Assembly (NCBI RefSeq): GCF_000719335.1
Contig: NZ_JOGB01000021.1
Location: 1-64,000 of the forward strand
Direction: 5' to 3'
Source: Streptomyces sp. NRRL S-87
GTDB taxonomy: Bacteria; Actinomycetota; Actinomycetes; Streptomycetales; Streptomycetaceae
Length of the DNA: 64,000 nt
Part shown: piece after piece, positions 45,147 to 54,381 of the stretch
Layout: each line of letters starts with the position of its first letter
Numbering within the stretch: position 1 is the first letter of the stretch
Made by a program: the position numbers and the translations under genes
Notes under the pieces: generated by a model
Database searches by the model: none
Seen by the model: the letters and a program-made list of their open reading frames with translations, nothing else
Told to the model about the DNA's origin: nothing

Positions 45147-45662
45147 TCAGTCGCCCGTCGACCCGTCGAGGTGCTCGCGCAGCAGGTCCGCGTGCCCGTT
45201 GTGGCGGGCGTACTCCTCGATCATGTGGGTGTACACCCAGCGCAGGCTGTACGGCTCGTCCGTACGCCGGCTCCGGCGCACCGACGGCTCGTCCAGCGAC
45301 CGGGACGCGGCGATCTCGCGGGCCCGCGCGATGGCCTCCTGGCGGGCCGCCTCCGCCTCCTCGTAGGTGTGCTCCTCGGTCACGTGGAAGTCCCCGTCCT
45401 GGTCCTCCTCGGTGCAGTACAGGGGCGGGAGGTCCAGGTCGAGGGTGACCTCCTGGAACCACCAGCGCTCCACCTCGGCCATGTGCCGGGTCAGCCCGAG
45501 CAGCGTCAGCTCCGAGGGGGCGAGGACCGGCCTGCGCAGCTGCTCGTCGGTCAGTCCCTCGCACTTCGCGGCCAGGGTGGCGCGGTGGTAGTCCAGCCAG
45601 CCGTCCAGCATCTCGCGCTCCGCGGCGGTGGTGGAGGGCTCCTGGCGTTCGATCTTCGTCAT
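45147..45662 (-). CDS. DinB-family protein (DUF664)
   Basis: 171 residues of the DUF664 branch of the DinB fold: EREMLDGWLDYHRATLAAKCEGL, then LTRHMAEVERWWFQEV and the final WVYTHMIEEYARHNGHADLLREHLDG. The histidines of the second and third motifs are the expected metal ligands. In actinobacteria such proteins are often mycothiol-dependent transferases or epoxide/maleylpyruvate-type isomerases. ATG 45662 is chosen for GAGGA eight bases upstream; two earlier in-frame ATGs exist. It is divergent from the Gfo/Idh gene. Confidence 0.88.
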   Translation of the reverse strand: MTKIERQEPSTTAAEREMLDGWLDYHRATLAAKCEGLTDEQLRRPVLAPSELTLLGLTRHMAEVERWWFQEVTLDLDLPPLYCTEEDQDGDFHVTEEHTYEEAEAARQEAIARAREIAASRSLDEPSVRRSRRTDEPYSLRWVYTHMIEEYARHNGHADLLREHLDGSTGD

Positions 45663-45749
45663 GGCCGTCATCCTCATCGAACGTCCCGGCGGACGCCAGG
45701 GATTAAGCTGGCCGCGTCCCCCGGTACACACCCGTCAGGAGGCGCCCCG

Positions 45750-46655
45750 GTGAAGGTCGGCTGCATCGGACTCGGCGACATCGCGCAGAAGGCCTATCTC
45801 CCGGTCCTCGCCGCCCGCCCGGACCTCGAACTGCACCTGCAGACCCGCACCGCCGCCACCCTCGACCGGGTGGGCGCCACGTACCGGGTCCCGGCCGCGC
45901 AGCGCCACTCCGACCTCGACGCCCTGCTCGACCAGGGACTCGACGCCGCATTCGTGCACGCCCCGACCGAGGTCCACCCCGAGATCGTCGCCCGCCTGCT
46001 GGCGGCCGGCGTGCCCACGTACGTGGACAAGCCGCTGGCCTACGAGTACGCCGCCTCCCGGCACCTCGTCGAACTGGCCGAGAAGCGCGGGGTCTCGCTG
46101 GCCGTCGGCTTCAACCGCCGCTTCGCGCCCGGCTACGCGCAGTGCGCCGAGCACCCGCGCGAGCTGATCCTGATGCAGAAGAACCGGGTCGGGCTGCCCG
46201 AGGACCCGCGCAGCCTCGTGCTGGACGACTTCATCCACGTCGTCGACACCCTGCGCTTCCTGGTACCGGGCCGGCCCGACGACGTCACCGTGCGGGCCCG
46301 GGTCCGCGACGGGCTGATGGAGCACGTCGTCCTCCAGCTCTCCGGCGACGGGTTCACCGCGATCGGCGTGATGAACCGCCTCTCCGGTTCCACCGAGGAA
46401 GTGCTGGAGGTCTCCGGCCAGGACACCAAGCGCCAGGTCGTGAACCTCGCCGAGGTGATCGACCACAAGGGTCAGCCGACCGTGCGCCGCCGCGGCGACT
46501 GGGTGTCGGTCGCGCGCCAGCGCGGCATCGAGCAGATCGTGGACCACTTCCTGGCCGCGGTCGAGATGGGCGCCGTGCTGAGCGCCCGCGACGCGCTGCT
46601 CACCCACGAGCTGTGCGAACGGGTGGTGCGGGAAGCGCTGGAGCAGGCGGCCTGA
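45750..46655 (+). CDS. Gfo/Idh/MocA-family oxidoreductase
   Basis: 301 residues. The N-terminal Rossmann fold is marked by VGCIGLGDIAQKAYLPVL and FVHAPTEVHPEIV, the family EKP motif appears as VDKPLA, and the C-terminal half has VGFNRRFAPGY and DDFIHVVDTLRF. It should oxidise or reduce a sugar or polyol with NAD(P); the substrate is unknown. GTG 45750 has CAGGAGG at 45736-45742. It overlaps the convergent lnt gene by 56 bases at its 3' end. Confidence 0.9.
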   Translation: MKVGCIGLGDIAQKAYLPVLAARPDLELHLQTRTAATLDRVGATYRVPAAQRHSDLDALLDQGLDAAFVHAPTEVHPEIVARLLAAGVPTYVDKPLAYEYAASRHLVELAEKRGVSLAVGFNRRFAPGYAQCAEHPRELILMQKNRVGLPEDPRSLVLDDFIHVVDTLRFLVPGRPDDVTVRARVRDGLMEHVVLQLSGDGFTAIGVMNRLSGSTEEVLEVSGQDTKRQVVNLAEVIDHKGQPTVRRRGDWVSVARQRGIEQIVDHFLAAVEMGAVLSARDALLTHELCERVVREALEQAA

Positions 46656-48324
46656 GCGGCCGTGCCGTCCCCAGGGCCTCCCGCCCGCACAGCGCCACCA
46701 GCACCAGCAGCGCCCCGTAGGGCACCCAGTCGCCCAGCCGCACGTACAGGGTCGTGCCCTGCGCCAGCGGGACGTCGTAGACGGCCGCGGCGCGCCGGTC
46801 GGTGCCGAGGCGGGCGCCGACCGGCGCCCCGTCCGGGCCCCGGACCACGCTGACGCCGGTCAGCGTGGCGTGCACGAAGGGGCGGCCCGTCTCGGCGGCG
46901 CGCAGCGCGGCGAGCGAGGCGTGCTGGGCGGGGGCCCAGCTGTGCTGGAACGTAGAGGTGGCCGACTGGGCCACGAGCAGGGCGGCGCCGTCGCGGGCCA
47001 GCCGGCGGCTCATGTCGGGGAATGCGGACTCGAAGCAGACCAGCGGGCCGACGGGCAGCCCGGCGGCGGGAGCCGTGCCCGGAGTGGTGCCGGGAGCCGT
47101 GCCGGGCCGGCCGTCGGGCCTCGGGGCCCCGGCGGACCGGCCCGCGCCCCCGCTCCCGGCCCCGTCCTGCCCGGCGGCGCGGGCGGGCAGCCGCATGACG
47201 ACCCGGGCGCTCCCGCGGCGCCGGTCCTCGTCGGCCGCCCGGCCGACCGAGGTGGCCCAGCCCAGCAGTGACCGCGCCGGCACGTACTCGCCGAACGGCA
47301 CCAGCCGCATCTTGTCGTACCGCTGCCCCGTCGGGCCCGAGGGCCCCACGAGCACCGAGGACTTGAATATCCCCGGCCGGTCCGAGCGGCGCGCGTCCAC
47401 GTTCACCAGCAACGGCGCGCCGACATCCGCCGACAGCCGGGCCAGCCGCCGGGCCAGGTCGGGCCGGGCCGCGAGGTCGGCGCCCACGCTCGACTCGCCC
47501 CACACCACCAGGTCCGGATGCGTCCCGACCAGCTGCCTCGTCAGCCGCTCCTGGGCCGCGAACCGTACCTCCGCCGCGTCGGGGCCGTCGATCATCCCGG
47601 GCTGTACGAGCGCCACCCGGACCGTCCCCGACACCTCGGGCCGGGGCGCCCAGGCCCACACCGCGCCGGTGAGCACCGCGCACGCCGTCACCCCGCCGAG
47701 GCCCACGGTGGCGGTCCGGCGGCCGCGCGGGGACGCTGCCGGCTCCCGGGCCAGCAGCAGCACCCACGCGCAGTTGACCGTGACCACCACCGCGCTGACG
47801 AGCCACACCCCGCCCACCGAGGCCAGTCGGCGGGCCGCCGGCACCTGCCACTGGCTGGCCCCCAGCAGCCCCCACGGGCCGCCCAGCCCCTGCCAGGAGC
47901 GGGCGAGTTCCGACAACAGCCAGCCCGAGGGCAGCACGAGCAGCGCCCAGGCGGCCCGCCCCGGCCCGGGGGAGCCGGCGAGCAGGTGCCGGGCGAGCAT
48001 CCCCCACGGGATCCACAGCGCCCCGAGCAGCGCGGCCAGCGGCAGCAGGAACACGTGCAGGCTCGGCAACAGCCAGTGGTGCACGGCGAGGATGAAGCCG
48101 GTCCCGCCCAGCCAGCCGTCCAGGGCGGCCCGTCGCGCCGTCGGCGCCCCGCGCGCCAGCAGCAGCCACGGAACCAGGGCCACGTACGCGAACCACCACA
48201 GTCCCGGCGCCGGGAACGCGAGCGCCGGCAGCGAGCCGGCCAGCACCGCGGCCGCGCCACGCCACCAGGGGGAGGCGAGGAGTTCCTGCGCCTGCCCGGA
48301 CCGCCACCACCGCATGAGCCCCAT
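46600..48324 (-). CDS. lnt: Apolipoprotein N-acyltransferase
   Basis: 574 residues. Six to eight membrane helices come first, then the nitrilase-like catalytic domain with the triad Glu in VVWGESSVG, Lys in YDKMRLVPFGEY and Cys in VCFESAFP. It adds the third acyl chain to lipoproteins in the membrane. A Gly/Ala/Pro-rich insert between Lys and Cys (about 30 residues) is unusual. Several lipoprotein genes in the window are possible substrates. Streptomycetes often have two lnt genes. ATG 48324 is the first of two close ATGs. The last 19 codons overlap the convergent Gfo/Idh gene. Confidence 0.92.
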   Translation of the reverse strand: MGLMRWWRSGQAQELLASPWWRGAAAVLAGSLPALAFPAPGLWWFAYVALVPWLLLARGAPTARRAALDGWLGGTGFILAVHHWLLPSLHVFLLPLAALLGALWIPWGMLARHLLAGSPGPGRAAWALLVLPSGWLLSELARSWQGLGGPWGLLGASQWQVPAARRLASVGGVWLVSAVVVTVNCAWVLLLAREPAASPRGRRTATVGLGGVTACAVLTGAVWAWAPRPEVSGTVRVALVQPGMIDGPDAAEVRFAAQERLTRQLVGTHPDLVVWGESSVGADLAARPDLARRLARLSADVGAPLLVNVDARRSDRPGIFKSSVLVGPSGPTGQRYDKMRLVPFGEYVPARSLLGWATSVGRAADEDRRRGSARVVMRLPARAAGQDGAGSGGAGRSAGAPRPDGRPGTAPGTTPGTAPAAGLPVGPLVCFESAFPDMSRRLARDGAALLVAQSATSTFQHSWAPAQHASLAALRAAETGRPFVHATLTGVSVVRGPDGAPVGARLGTDRRAAAVYDVPLAQGTTLYVRLGDWVPYGALLVLVALCGREALGTARPLRPPAPALPAPPVRTARG

Positions 48325-48355
48325 AAGGCGCCTCCCGTACCAGTGTGGGCCGGGA

Positions 48356-48838
48356 TCAGCGCGCCGTCGCGGGCTCCGGGGGCGCGAACTGCCGCCACTT
48401 CTCGTGCACGGTCACCGACCGCAGCCGCCAGCCGTCGGACGTACGCGCCAGCAGGAACGTGTAGCGGCCCCCCGCGGTGAAGTTCGGGGCGGTGCCGGTG
48501 TCCTCCGGCCCGGTCAGCCGCATGGGGTTGAGGAAGTCGGCGCGCACCTCGGCGCGGTCGCCGGGCGAGCCGCCGGCGTCCTCCAGCGTGATGCGCCGGT
48601 TGACGATCAGGTGCTGGCGTACGGGGAACATGAGCATGGTCTGCTCCAGCCACCCCGCGACCTGCTCGGCGGGCCCCTCGATCCCGCCCGCGGAGGTGTA
48701 GTCGGCCCGGCCGTCCCGGGTGAACAGGGCGCGGTAGCCCGCCCAGTCGCCGTCGTCCACGGCGTTCGCGTACCCGGTGACCAGGGCGTCCACGGCCAGC
48801 CGGTCCATCACGGTCACGAGGTCCCCACGCTGCGTCAT
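48356..48838 (-). CDS. SnoaL-like / NTF2-fold protein
   Basis: 160 residues of the NTF2-like cone: an N-terminal helix (AVDALVTGYANAVDDGDW), YRALFTRDGRADYTSAGG, a VRQHLIVNRRITLED strand and the long C-terminal strands ending WRLRSVTVHEKWRQF. The aspartate and tyrosine/histidine positions fit the SnoaL-like or steroid-isomerase-like branch, but substrate and reaction are unknown. ATG 48838 is chosen; the ribosome-binding site is weak, and a GTG six codons further upstream is possible. It lies 31 bases upstream of lnt on the same strand. Confidence 0.85.
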   Translation of the reverse strand: MTQRGDLVTVMDRLAVDALVTGYANAVDDGDWAGYRALFTRDGRADYTSAGGIEGPAEQVAGWLEQTMLMFPVRQHLIVNRRITLEDAGGSPGDRAEVRADFLNPMRLTGPEDTGTAPNFTAGGRYTFLLARTSDGWRLRSVTVHEKWRQFAPPEPATAR

Positions 48839-48965
48839 CGGGTCATCATGGGACACCCCGGCGTCGAGGCCAAGGCCCGTGCGACCACGGATCGGCGCGC
48901 CGTGCGGACACCCCCCCGGAGCTCCCGGGAGAACCCGGCGCCCCGACGCGCAGGTCGACCGCCCG

Positions 48966-49145
48966 TCAGCCCCCGGGATGCGCGTCCCGCTGCCGTACGA
49001 CGACCAGGAACGCGTCCGTGGCGAGGTCCATGACCACTTCCGCGGCCACCCCCTCCCGCATCCGCTCGGCCGCGTACTCCTCCGCGGGCCAGCTCCCGTG
49101 CGGACTCCCCGCAGGAAACCGCTCCAGCACCACTCGGCCACCCAT
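48966..49145 (-). CDS. Small conserved protein, unknown function
   Basis: 59 residues starting MGGRVVLERFPAGSPHGSWP, then YAAERMREGVAAEVVMDL and LVVVRQRD. It looks like a small alpha/beta protein. The coding strand has proper third-position GC bias, and I believe similar short proteins occur in other streptomycetes, but no name is known to me. GGGGGTG lies five bases upstream of ATG 49145. The open frame itself runs much further upstream without conservation. Confidence 0.55.
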   Translation of the reverse strand: MGGRVVLERFPAGSPHGSWPAEEYAAERMREGVAAEVVMDLATDAFLVVVRQRDAHPGG

Positions 49146-49234
49146 CGGGCACCCCCAGGCTCCTCGCGACGGTCGCCCCGCTGCGCACCGCCTCCCCGGG
49201 CACAACGACGCCAAGCCTGCCGGGGAACGTTCCC

Positions 49235-49696
49235 CTACTCCGGCGCGTCGTCCTGCGCGGGGCCCGGGTTCACCCGTCCGGCGGGTCGGAGGACGTGGCC
49301 GGTGGTGGCGTCGACGTGGTCGGGGACGGTTTCGTGGCGGGTTCCGGTGGTGCGGGTGCCGGTGGGCTCGAACAGGAGGAGACGGGCGCCGGAGGGGGAG
49401 TGGGGCTTGTGCTCCGTACCGCGCGGGACCGTGAAGACCGAGCCGGCGGGGAGGTGGACGGTGCGCTCGCCGGCCGGTTCGCGCAGGGAGATCGACAGCT
49501 CGCCGTCGAGGACGAGGAAGAACTCGTCGGTGTCGTCGTGCGCGTGCCACAGGTGCTCGCCCGCGACCTTGGCCACGCGGACGTCGTAGTCGTTGACCCG
49601 GGTGACGATGCGGGGGCTCCACAGGGCCTCGAAGGAGTCCAGCGCGGTGGCCAGGGAGACGGGTGCGGGGGCGGGGGTGGTGCGTTCGTCGGTCAT
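49235..49696 (-). CDS. Cupin-domain protein
   Basis: 153 residues with a single cupin barrel: the first motif reads GEHLWHAHDDTDEFFLVLDG (two His, one Glu for the metal), the second PAGSVFTVPRGTEHKP. The rest is a short tail. It may bind a small ligand or act as a simple dioxygenase/isomerase; the substrate is unknown. Divergent, 52 bases apart, from a GlxA-type AraC regulator, which probably controls it. Confidence 0.88.
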   Translation of the reverse strand: MTDERTTPAPAPVSLATALDSFEALWSPRIVTRVNDYDVRVAKVAGEHLWHAHDDTDEFFLVLDGELSISLREPAGERTVHLPAGSVFTVPRGTEHKPHSPSGARLLLFEPTGTRTTGTRHETVPDHVDATTGHVLRPAGRVNPGPAQDDAPE

Positions 49697-49748
49697 GGCC
49701 CCAGGGTCCGGCCTGGCCGGGGCCCGGCGCGAGTGCTAGGAATCGCAC

Positions 49749-50738
49749 ATGACGCAAGGATCCTCGCAGCCCCTGCACCGGGTGGTCGTGATCGTCGACG
49801 AGAACTCCAACCCCTTCGAGCTCGGGTGCGCCACCGAGGTGTTCGGGCTGCGCCGGCCCGAGCTCGGCCCGGACCGCCTGTACGACTTCCGGCTCTGCGC
49901 GCCCGAACCGGGCACCCTGATGCGCGACGGGTTCTTCACCTTGTCCGGGGTGGCGCCGCTGGCGGCGGCGGAGGAGGCCGACACGCTGATCGTCCCCAAC
50001 CGGCCGGACACCGAGGTGCCGCGCCGGCCGGCGGTGCTGGCGGCCGTGCGGCGGGCGCACGCGCGCGGGGCCCGGCTGATCGGTTTCTGCAGCGGCGCCT
50101 TCACGCTCGCGGAGGCGGGGGTGCTCGACGGGCGCCGGGCCACGGCGCACTGGCAGTGGGCGGACGAGTTCCGGGCCCGGTTCCCCGCCGTCCACCTGGA
50201 GTCCGACGTGCTGTTCGTCGACGACGGGGACGTCCTCACGTCGGCCGGCAGCGCCGCCGCGCTCGACCTCGGGCTGCACGTGGTGCGCCGTGACCACGGT
50301 GCCGAGGTGGCCAACGCGGTCAGCCGGCGGCTGGTGTTCGCGGCGCACCGCGACGGCGGCCAGCGCCAGTTCGTCGAGCGGCCGGTGCCGGAGCCGCGCG
50401 ACGAGTCGCTGGGGCCGCTCGTGGCCTGGGCGCAGGAGCGGCTGGACACCCCGCTGAAGGTGGCCGACCTGGCCGTACGGGCGGCCGTGAGCCAGGCGAC
50501 CCTGCACCGGCGCTTCCGCGCCCAGCTCGGGACGACCCCGCTGGCCTGGCTCACCGCCGAGCGGCTGGCACTGGCCTGCCGGCTGATCGAGCGCGGGGAG
50601 TCCCGGCTGGAGGTCGTGGCCCGCCGCAGCGGCCTCGGTACGGCCGCCAACCTGCGGGCGCTGATGCGGCGGGAGACGGGGCTGACGCCGTCGGCGTACC
50701 GGGCCCGGTTCGGGCCGGGCGCGGGCCGGGCGGGGTGA
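49749..50738 (+). CDS. GlxA-family AraC-type transcriptional regulator
   Basis: 329 residues. The N-terminal half is a DJ-1/PfpI-like domain (HRVVVIVDENSNPFELG, then GARLIGFCSGAFTLAEAG with the usual nucleophile-elbow Cys) and the C-terminal half is an AraC double helix-turn-helix (PLKVADLAVRAAVSQATLHRRF, then SRLEVVARRSGLGTAANLR). These regulators sense small ligands in the PfpI-like pocket. The divergent cupin gene is the probable target. ATG 49749 has CAAGGA as a weak ribosome-binding site. Its 3' end lies only about 40 bases from the truncated uppP. Confidence 0.92.
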   Translation: MTQGSSQPLHRVVVIVDENSNPFELGCATEVFGLRRPELGPDRLYDFRLCAPEPGTLMRDGFFTLSGVAPLAAAEEADTLIVPNRPDTEVPRRPAVLAAVRRAHARGARLIGFCSGAFTLAEAGVLDGRRATAHWQWADEFRARFPAVHLESDVLFVDDGDVLTSAGSAAALDLGLHVVRRDHGAEVANAVSRRLVFAAHRDGGQRQFVERPVPEPRDESLGPLVAWAQERLDTPLKVADLAVRAAVSQATLHRRFRAQLGTTPLAWLTAERLALACRLIERGESRLEVVARRSGLGTAANLRALMRRETGLTPSAYRARFGPGAGRAG

Positions 50739-50776
50739 GACCCGGGGTGCGGGGTGGGGGCGGGGGCGGGGGCGAG

Positions 50777-51523
50777 GGACGCGATGACCGCGTAGCCCAC
50801 GACGAAGGCGATCACCGTCGCGAAGATGGTCTGGGGCCACGCGACGTGGCCCTCGCCTATCGCGTCCTTCAGCTCGTAGCCGCCCGAGGCCAGCACCGCC
50901 GGGACGGCGAGCAGGAAGGAGTAGCGGGCCGCCGCCTCGCGGGTGTAGCCCATCAGCAGGCCGCCGCTGATCGTGGCACCGGACCGGGAGACGCCCGGGA
51001 CCAGTGCCATCGCCTGGCAGACGCCGAAGACCAGGCCGTCGCGGACGCCCAGCTCGCGCAGCGTCTTGCGCTCCCGGACCGCGCGGTGCCGGCCCCCGAC
51101 CTCGTCGCGGGCGGCGAGCCGGTCCGCGACGCCCAGCACGATGCCCATGACGACCAGGGTCGTCGCGGTCAGGCGCAGGTCGCGGAACGGACCCTCGATC
51201 GCGTCCTTGAGCGTGATGCCGAGGACGCCGATGGGGACGGAGCCGACGATCACCAGCCAGCCCATGCGGGCGTCGTGGTCGGAGCGCATCGACCGGTCGG
51301 TGAGGGAGCGGAACCAGGCGGAGACGATCCGTGCGATGTCCTTGCGGAAGTAGATCAGCACGGCGGCCTCCGTGCCGATCTGGGTGATCGCGGTGAAGGC
51401 CGCACCCGGGTCGTGCCAGTTCGCGAACGCCGCGGTCAGCCGCAGGTGGGCGCTGGAGGAGATCGGCAGGAACTCCGTGAGCCCTTGGACGAGACCGAGG
51501 ATGAAGGATTCGAACCAGCTCAT
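50777..51523 (-). pseudogene. uppP: Undecaprenyl-diphosphatase UppP, 3'-truncated
   Basis: From ATG 51523, 249 residues match UppP/BacA: GLVQGLTEFLPISSSAHLRL (Glu17 and Ser motif), the central membrane helices and PGVSRSGAT with its Arg. The normal protein is about 276-290 residues and ends with one more helix after a WFM segment. Here homology stops after VVGYAVIA, and the frame continues into a Pro/Ala tail and then the antisense of the GlxA gene without a stop until 49736. The last helix was probably lost by a deletion at the G-rich tract 50745-50775. The product may be inactive or replaced by another uppP copy. Confidence 0.78.
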
Positions 51524-51678
51524 GACGGGGTGCGCTCGTCCTTGTGATCGTGGGGCGGGTCGCGTCCGATGCTAGGGCCCGTTCGGGTGATCTCTGACCG
51601 CAGGGGGCGCCGTCCGTGACCGTCCACGGCAGCCGGATCGTTCCTTCATCCGGGCGTCGTCAGCTGTTCATCGGGTGG

Positions 51679-52497
51679 TCATTTCTGCGACCCGGAGTGC
51701 AGCCGGTGGCGGTGCCGCCAGGCCACGGCGGTGGCGGCCAGCGCGCTGACGGCGATGAAGCCGGTGGCCGCCAGGAAGACGGGGGAGTCGGGCGAGGCGG
51801 CGCGGCTGCCGGCGACGACGTACGCGGCCGTGTTCGGCACGGTGCCCACCGCCGTCGCGACGAGGAACGGGGCCCAGCCCACCCGCGAGACCGCCGCGCA
51901 GTAGTTGGCGGCGGCGAACGGCAGGCCCGGGAAGAGGCGGACGGCGAGCATCGACCGGAAGCCGTGGCGGTTCAGCTGCCCGTCCGCGGCGGTCAACCAC
52001 CGTCCGCGGACCAGCGGCCGCAGCGCGTCCCGGCCCAGCAGCCGGCCCAGTCCGAAGGCCGCCGCGGCGCCCAGGACGGTGCCGGCCACCGCGGAGGCCA
52101 GGCCGCCGGCCGTGCCGAAGACCGCGCCCGCGGCCAGGTTCAGCAGCGGCCGGGGCACGAAGGCGGCCGTGCACACGCCGTAGCCCGCGGCGAAGAGCAG
52201 CACCGCCCCCGCACCGCCCACCTGCGGCGGCGGCCAGCCCTCGGAGAGGAGGCGCTGGGGTTCGTAGACGACCGTGCCCACCGCTGCCGCCGCCAGCAGG
52301 AAGACCAGCAGCCCCAGTCGGCACCACGGTCCGAGCAGCACCCGCGCCCAGCGCGTGGACGGTCCCTCCGGGCCGGGAGCGCCGGTGAGCCCCCCCGGGG
52401 CGGTGGCCGTGCGTACGGACGGTGGCGGCCCGGCAGCGGGGGAGGCCGCGGTACGGGCGGGGGCGTCGACCGGCGGCCGGGCGGCGGGGAGGGGCAT
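51679..52497 (-). CDS. TVP38/TMEM64 family membrane protein
   Basis: 272 residues. A Pro/Ala-rich N-terminus of about 50 residues leads into the VTT/SNARE-associated domain: PRPLLNLAAGAVFGTAGG, GLGRLLGRDALRPLV and FRSMLAVRLFPGLPFAAANYCAA, with five to six membrane helices. DedA-like proteins of this class are thought to move lipids such as undecaprenyl phosphate or phospholipids between membrane leaflets; the cargo is unknown. Divergent from the AlkD-like gene. The 155-base gap toward the truncated uppP is unremarkable. Confidence 0.88.
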   Translation of the reverse strand: MPLPAARPPVDAPARTAASPAAGPPPSVRTATAPGGLTGAPGPEGPSTRWARVLLGPWCRLGLLVFLLAAAAVGTVVYEPQRLLSEGWPPPQVGGAGAVLLFAAGYGVCTAAFVPRPLLNLAAGAVFGTAGGLASAVAGTVLGAAAAFGLGRLLGRDALRPLVRGRWLTAADGQLNRHGFRSMLAVRLFPGLPFAAANYCAAVSRVGWAPFLVATAVGTVPNTAAYVVAGSRAASPDSPVFLAATGFIAVSALAATAVAWRHRHRLHSGSQK

Positions 52498-52546
52498 CCG
52501 GGCAGGCTAACCGAAGCCGCCGCGGGGCCGCCGTAACCTGGACCTC

Positions 52547-53284
52547 ATGCCGACCCCCGCCGGACCGGCCCCCGACGCCGCAGCCCCGGCTCCCACGGCC
52601 CCCGCCAGCGGGCTCGCCGACACCGTCGTGGCCCGTCTGACGGCGGTCTACCCCACCGCCGCCGATCCGGTACGGGCCGCCTCGGCCGCCGCGTACATGA
52701 AGGACGTCGCGCCCTTCCTCGGCATCCCGACGCCGCTGCGCCGCACGCTCTCGCGCGAGGTGCTGCTGGGCACCGCCCGCCCCACAGAAGCGGACTGCGC
52801 CGCGATCGCGCTGCGCTGCTGGGGACTGCCCGAGCGGGAGTACCACCACTTCGCCGTCGACTACCTGCGCCGGCACGTGAACCGCTGCTCGTCCGGGTTC
52901 CTGCCGGTGGTCCGGCACCTGATCGTCACCATGCCCTGGTGGGACACCGTCGACCTGCTCGCCGCCCATACCGTGGGACCGCTCGTGGCCGCCGACCCGG
53001 CCCAGACCGCCGTGATGGACGAGTGGATCGAGGACGACGACCTCTGGCTCGTCCGCACCGCCCTCCTGCACCAGCTGCGCTACAAGGCCGCCACCGACCG
53101 CGACCGCCTCTTCGGCTACTGCCTGCGCCGGGCCGACCACCCGGACTTCTTCATCCGCAAGGCGATCGGCTGGAGCCTGCGGGAGTACGCCAAGACCGAC
53201 CCGGCGGCGGTGACCGCCTTCGTGGACGGCGCGCGCGACCGCCTCTCACCCCTCTCGGTCCGCGAGGCGCTCAAGAACCTCTGA
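52547..53284 (+). CDS. DNA alkylation repair protein (AlkD-like HEAT fold)
   Basis: 245 residues of HEAT-like helices: YMKDVAPFLGIPTPLRR, YHHFAVDYLRRHVNR, TMPWWDTVDLLAAH (the Trp and Asp that contact DNA in AlkD), WLVRTALLHQLRYK (Arg) and FIRKAIGWSLREYAKTDP (Trp). This matches the non-base-flipping 3-methyladenine glycosylase AlkD. ATG 52547 gives the whole fold; the ribosome-binding site is weak, so it may be leaderless. No damage-type motif like those of dinB and ung was seen upstream. Confidence 0.9.
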   Translation: MPTPAGPAPDAAAPAPTAPASGLADTVVARLTAVYPTAADPVRAASAAAYMKDVAPFLGIPTPLRRTLSREVLLGTARPTEADCAAIALRCWGLPEREYHHFAVDYLRRHVNRCSSGFLPVVRHLIVTMPWWDTVDLLAAHTVGPLVAADPAQTAVMDEWIEDDDLWLVRTALLHQLRYKAATDRDRLFGYCLRRADHPDFFIRKAIGWSLREYAKTDPAAVTAFVDGARDRLSPLSVREALKNL

Positions 53285-53361
53285 GCCGCGGCCGGGCACA
53301 CCCGGGCCCGCGGAGCACCCCGGCGTGCGCGGCGTCCGACCCGTGCGCGAGACTGCGGCCG

Positions 53362-53459
<98 letters not shown>

Positions 53460-53532
53460 GCGGGGCGCAGCCGCGCGGCGCGCCCGGCGCGCAGCCGCGC
53501 GCCGGCGGCGGACCGGACCGACGGGGGCGGCG

Positions 53533-54381
53533 ATGGGCGACACGGCACTGGTGCTGGGCGGCGGCGGACACACGGGGGTCGGCTGGGAGGCCGGCATCCT
53601 GTACGGGCTCGCCGAGGCGGGCGCCGACCTCTCCACGGCCGACCTGGTCGTCGGCACCTCGGCGGGCTCGGTGGTCGGCGCCCAACTCGCCTCGGGCCTG
53701 CTGACCCCGGCCGAGCTGTACGAGCGCCAGCTCGTCGACCCGTCGGGGGAGGCCGCGGCGCGGATGGGCCCGGGCCTGCTCGCCCGCGCCGCGGTGGCCC
53801 TGCTGCGCTCCCGGACGCCCGAGGCGTACGGCGCGACCCTCGGCGCGATGGCGCGGGCGACGGCCACCGCCGACGTGGCCGAGCGGCTCGCGGTGATCGG
53901 CGAGCGGCTGGTCTCCCACGACTGGCCCGAGCGCCGGCTGCTGGTGACGGCCGTGGACGCGGTCACCGGGGAGTTCCGGGCCTTCGACCGGGACAGCGGC
54001 GCCGGGCTCGTCACCGCGGTGGGCGCGAGCTGCGCCGTACCGGGCGTCTGGCCGCCCGTCACCGCCCTGGGCCGCCGCTGGATCGACGGCGGCACCCGTT
54101 CGGGCACCAACGCGGACCTGGCCGCCGGCTACCGGCGCGTGGTGATCCTCGCCCCGATCGCGGCCGGCGGCGGGGTGCTGACGTCCGCGCGGGCGCACGC
54201 GGAGCGGCTGCGGGCCGGGGGCTCGCGGGTGCTGCTGATCACGCCTTCGCGCGAAGCGAAGCGGGCCTTCGGGCTGAACGTCCTCGACCCCGCCCGCCGG
54301 GCCCCGGCCGCCCGGGCCGGCTTCGCCCAGGCCGCCGAGCATGCCGAGGCGGCCGCCGCACTGTGGGCGGACCGGCCGTGA
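53533..54381 (+). CDS. Patatin-like phospholipase
   Basis: 282 residues. The oxyanion loop GGGGHTGVGWEAG (9-21), nucleophile elbow GTSAGS with S43 and catalytic Asp185 in IDGGTRSGTN are complete. It should hydrolyse acyl chains of phospholipids. No signal peptide; probably membrane-associated at the inner face. ATG 53533 has only a G-rich sequence upstream, and the frame remains open through the microsatellites without another ATG or GTG. Its stop overlaps a short open frame as GTGA. Confidence 0.9.
   Translation: MGDTALVLGGGGHTGVGWEAGILYGLAEAGADLSTADLVVGTSAGSVVGAQLASGLLTPAELYERQLVDPSGEAAARMGPGLLARAAVALLRSRTPEAYGATLGAMARATATADVAERLAVIGERLVSHDWPERRLLVTAVDAVTGEFRAFDRDSGAGLVTAVGASCAVPGVWPPVTALGRRWIDGGTRSGTNADLAAGYRRVVILAPIAAGGGVLTSARAHAERLRAGGSRVLLITPSREAKRAFGLNVLDPARRAPAARAGFAQAAEHAEAAAALWADRP

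Noticed and set aside
49736..50776. The 345-codon continuation of the uppP frame as a real fusion domain
   Set aside because: It lies exactly antisense to the GlxA/AraC gene, has no domain character and is best explained by loss of the uppP stop.
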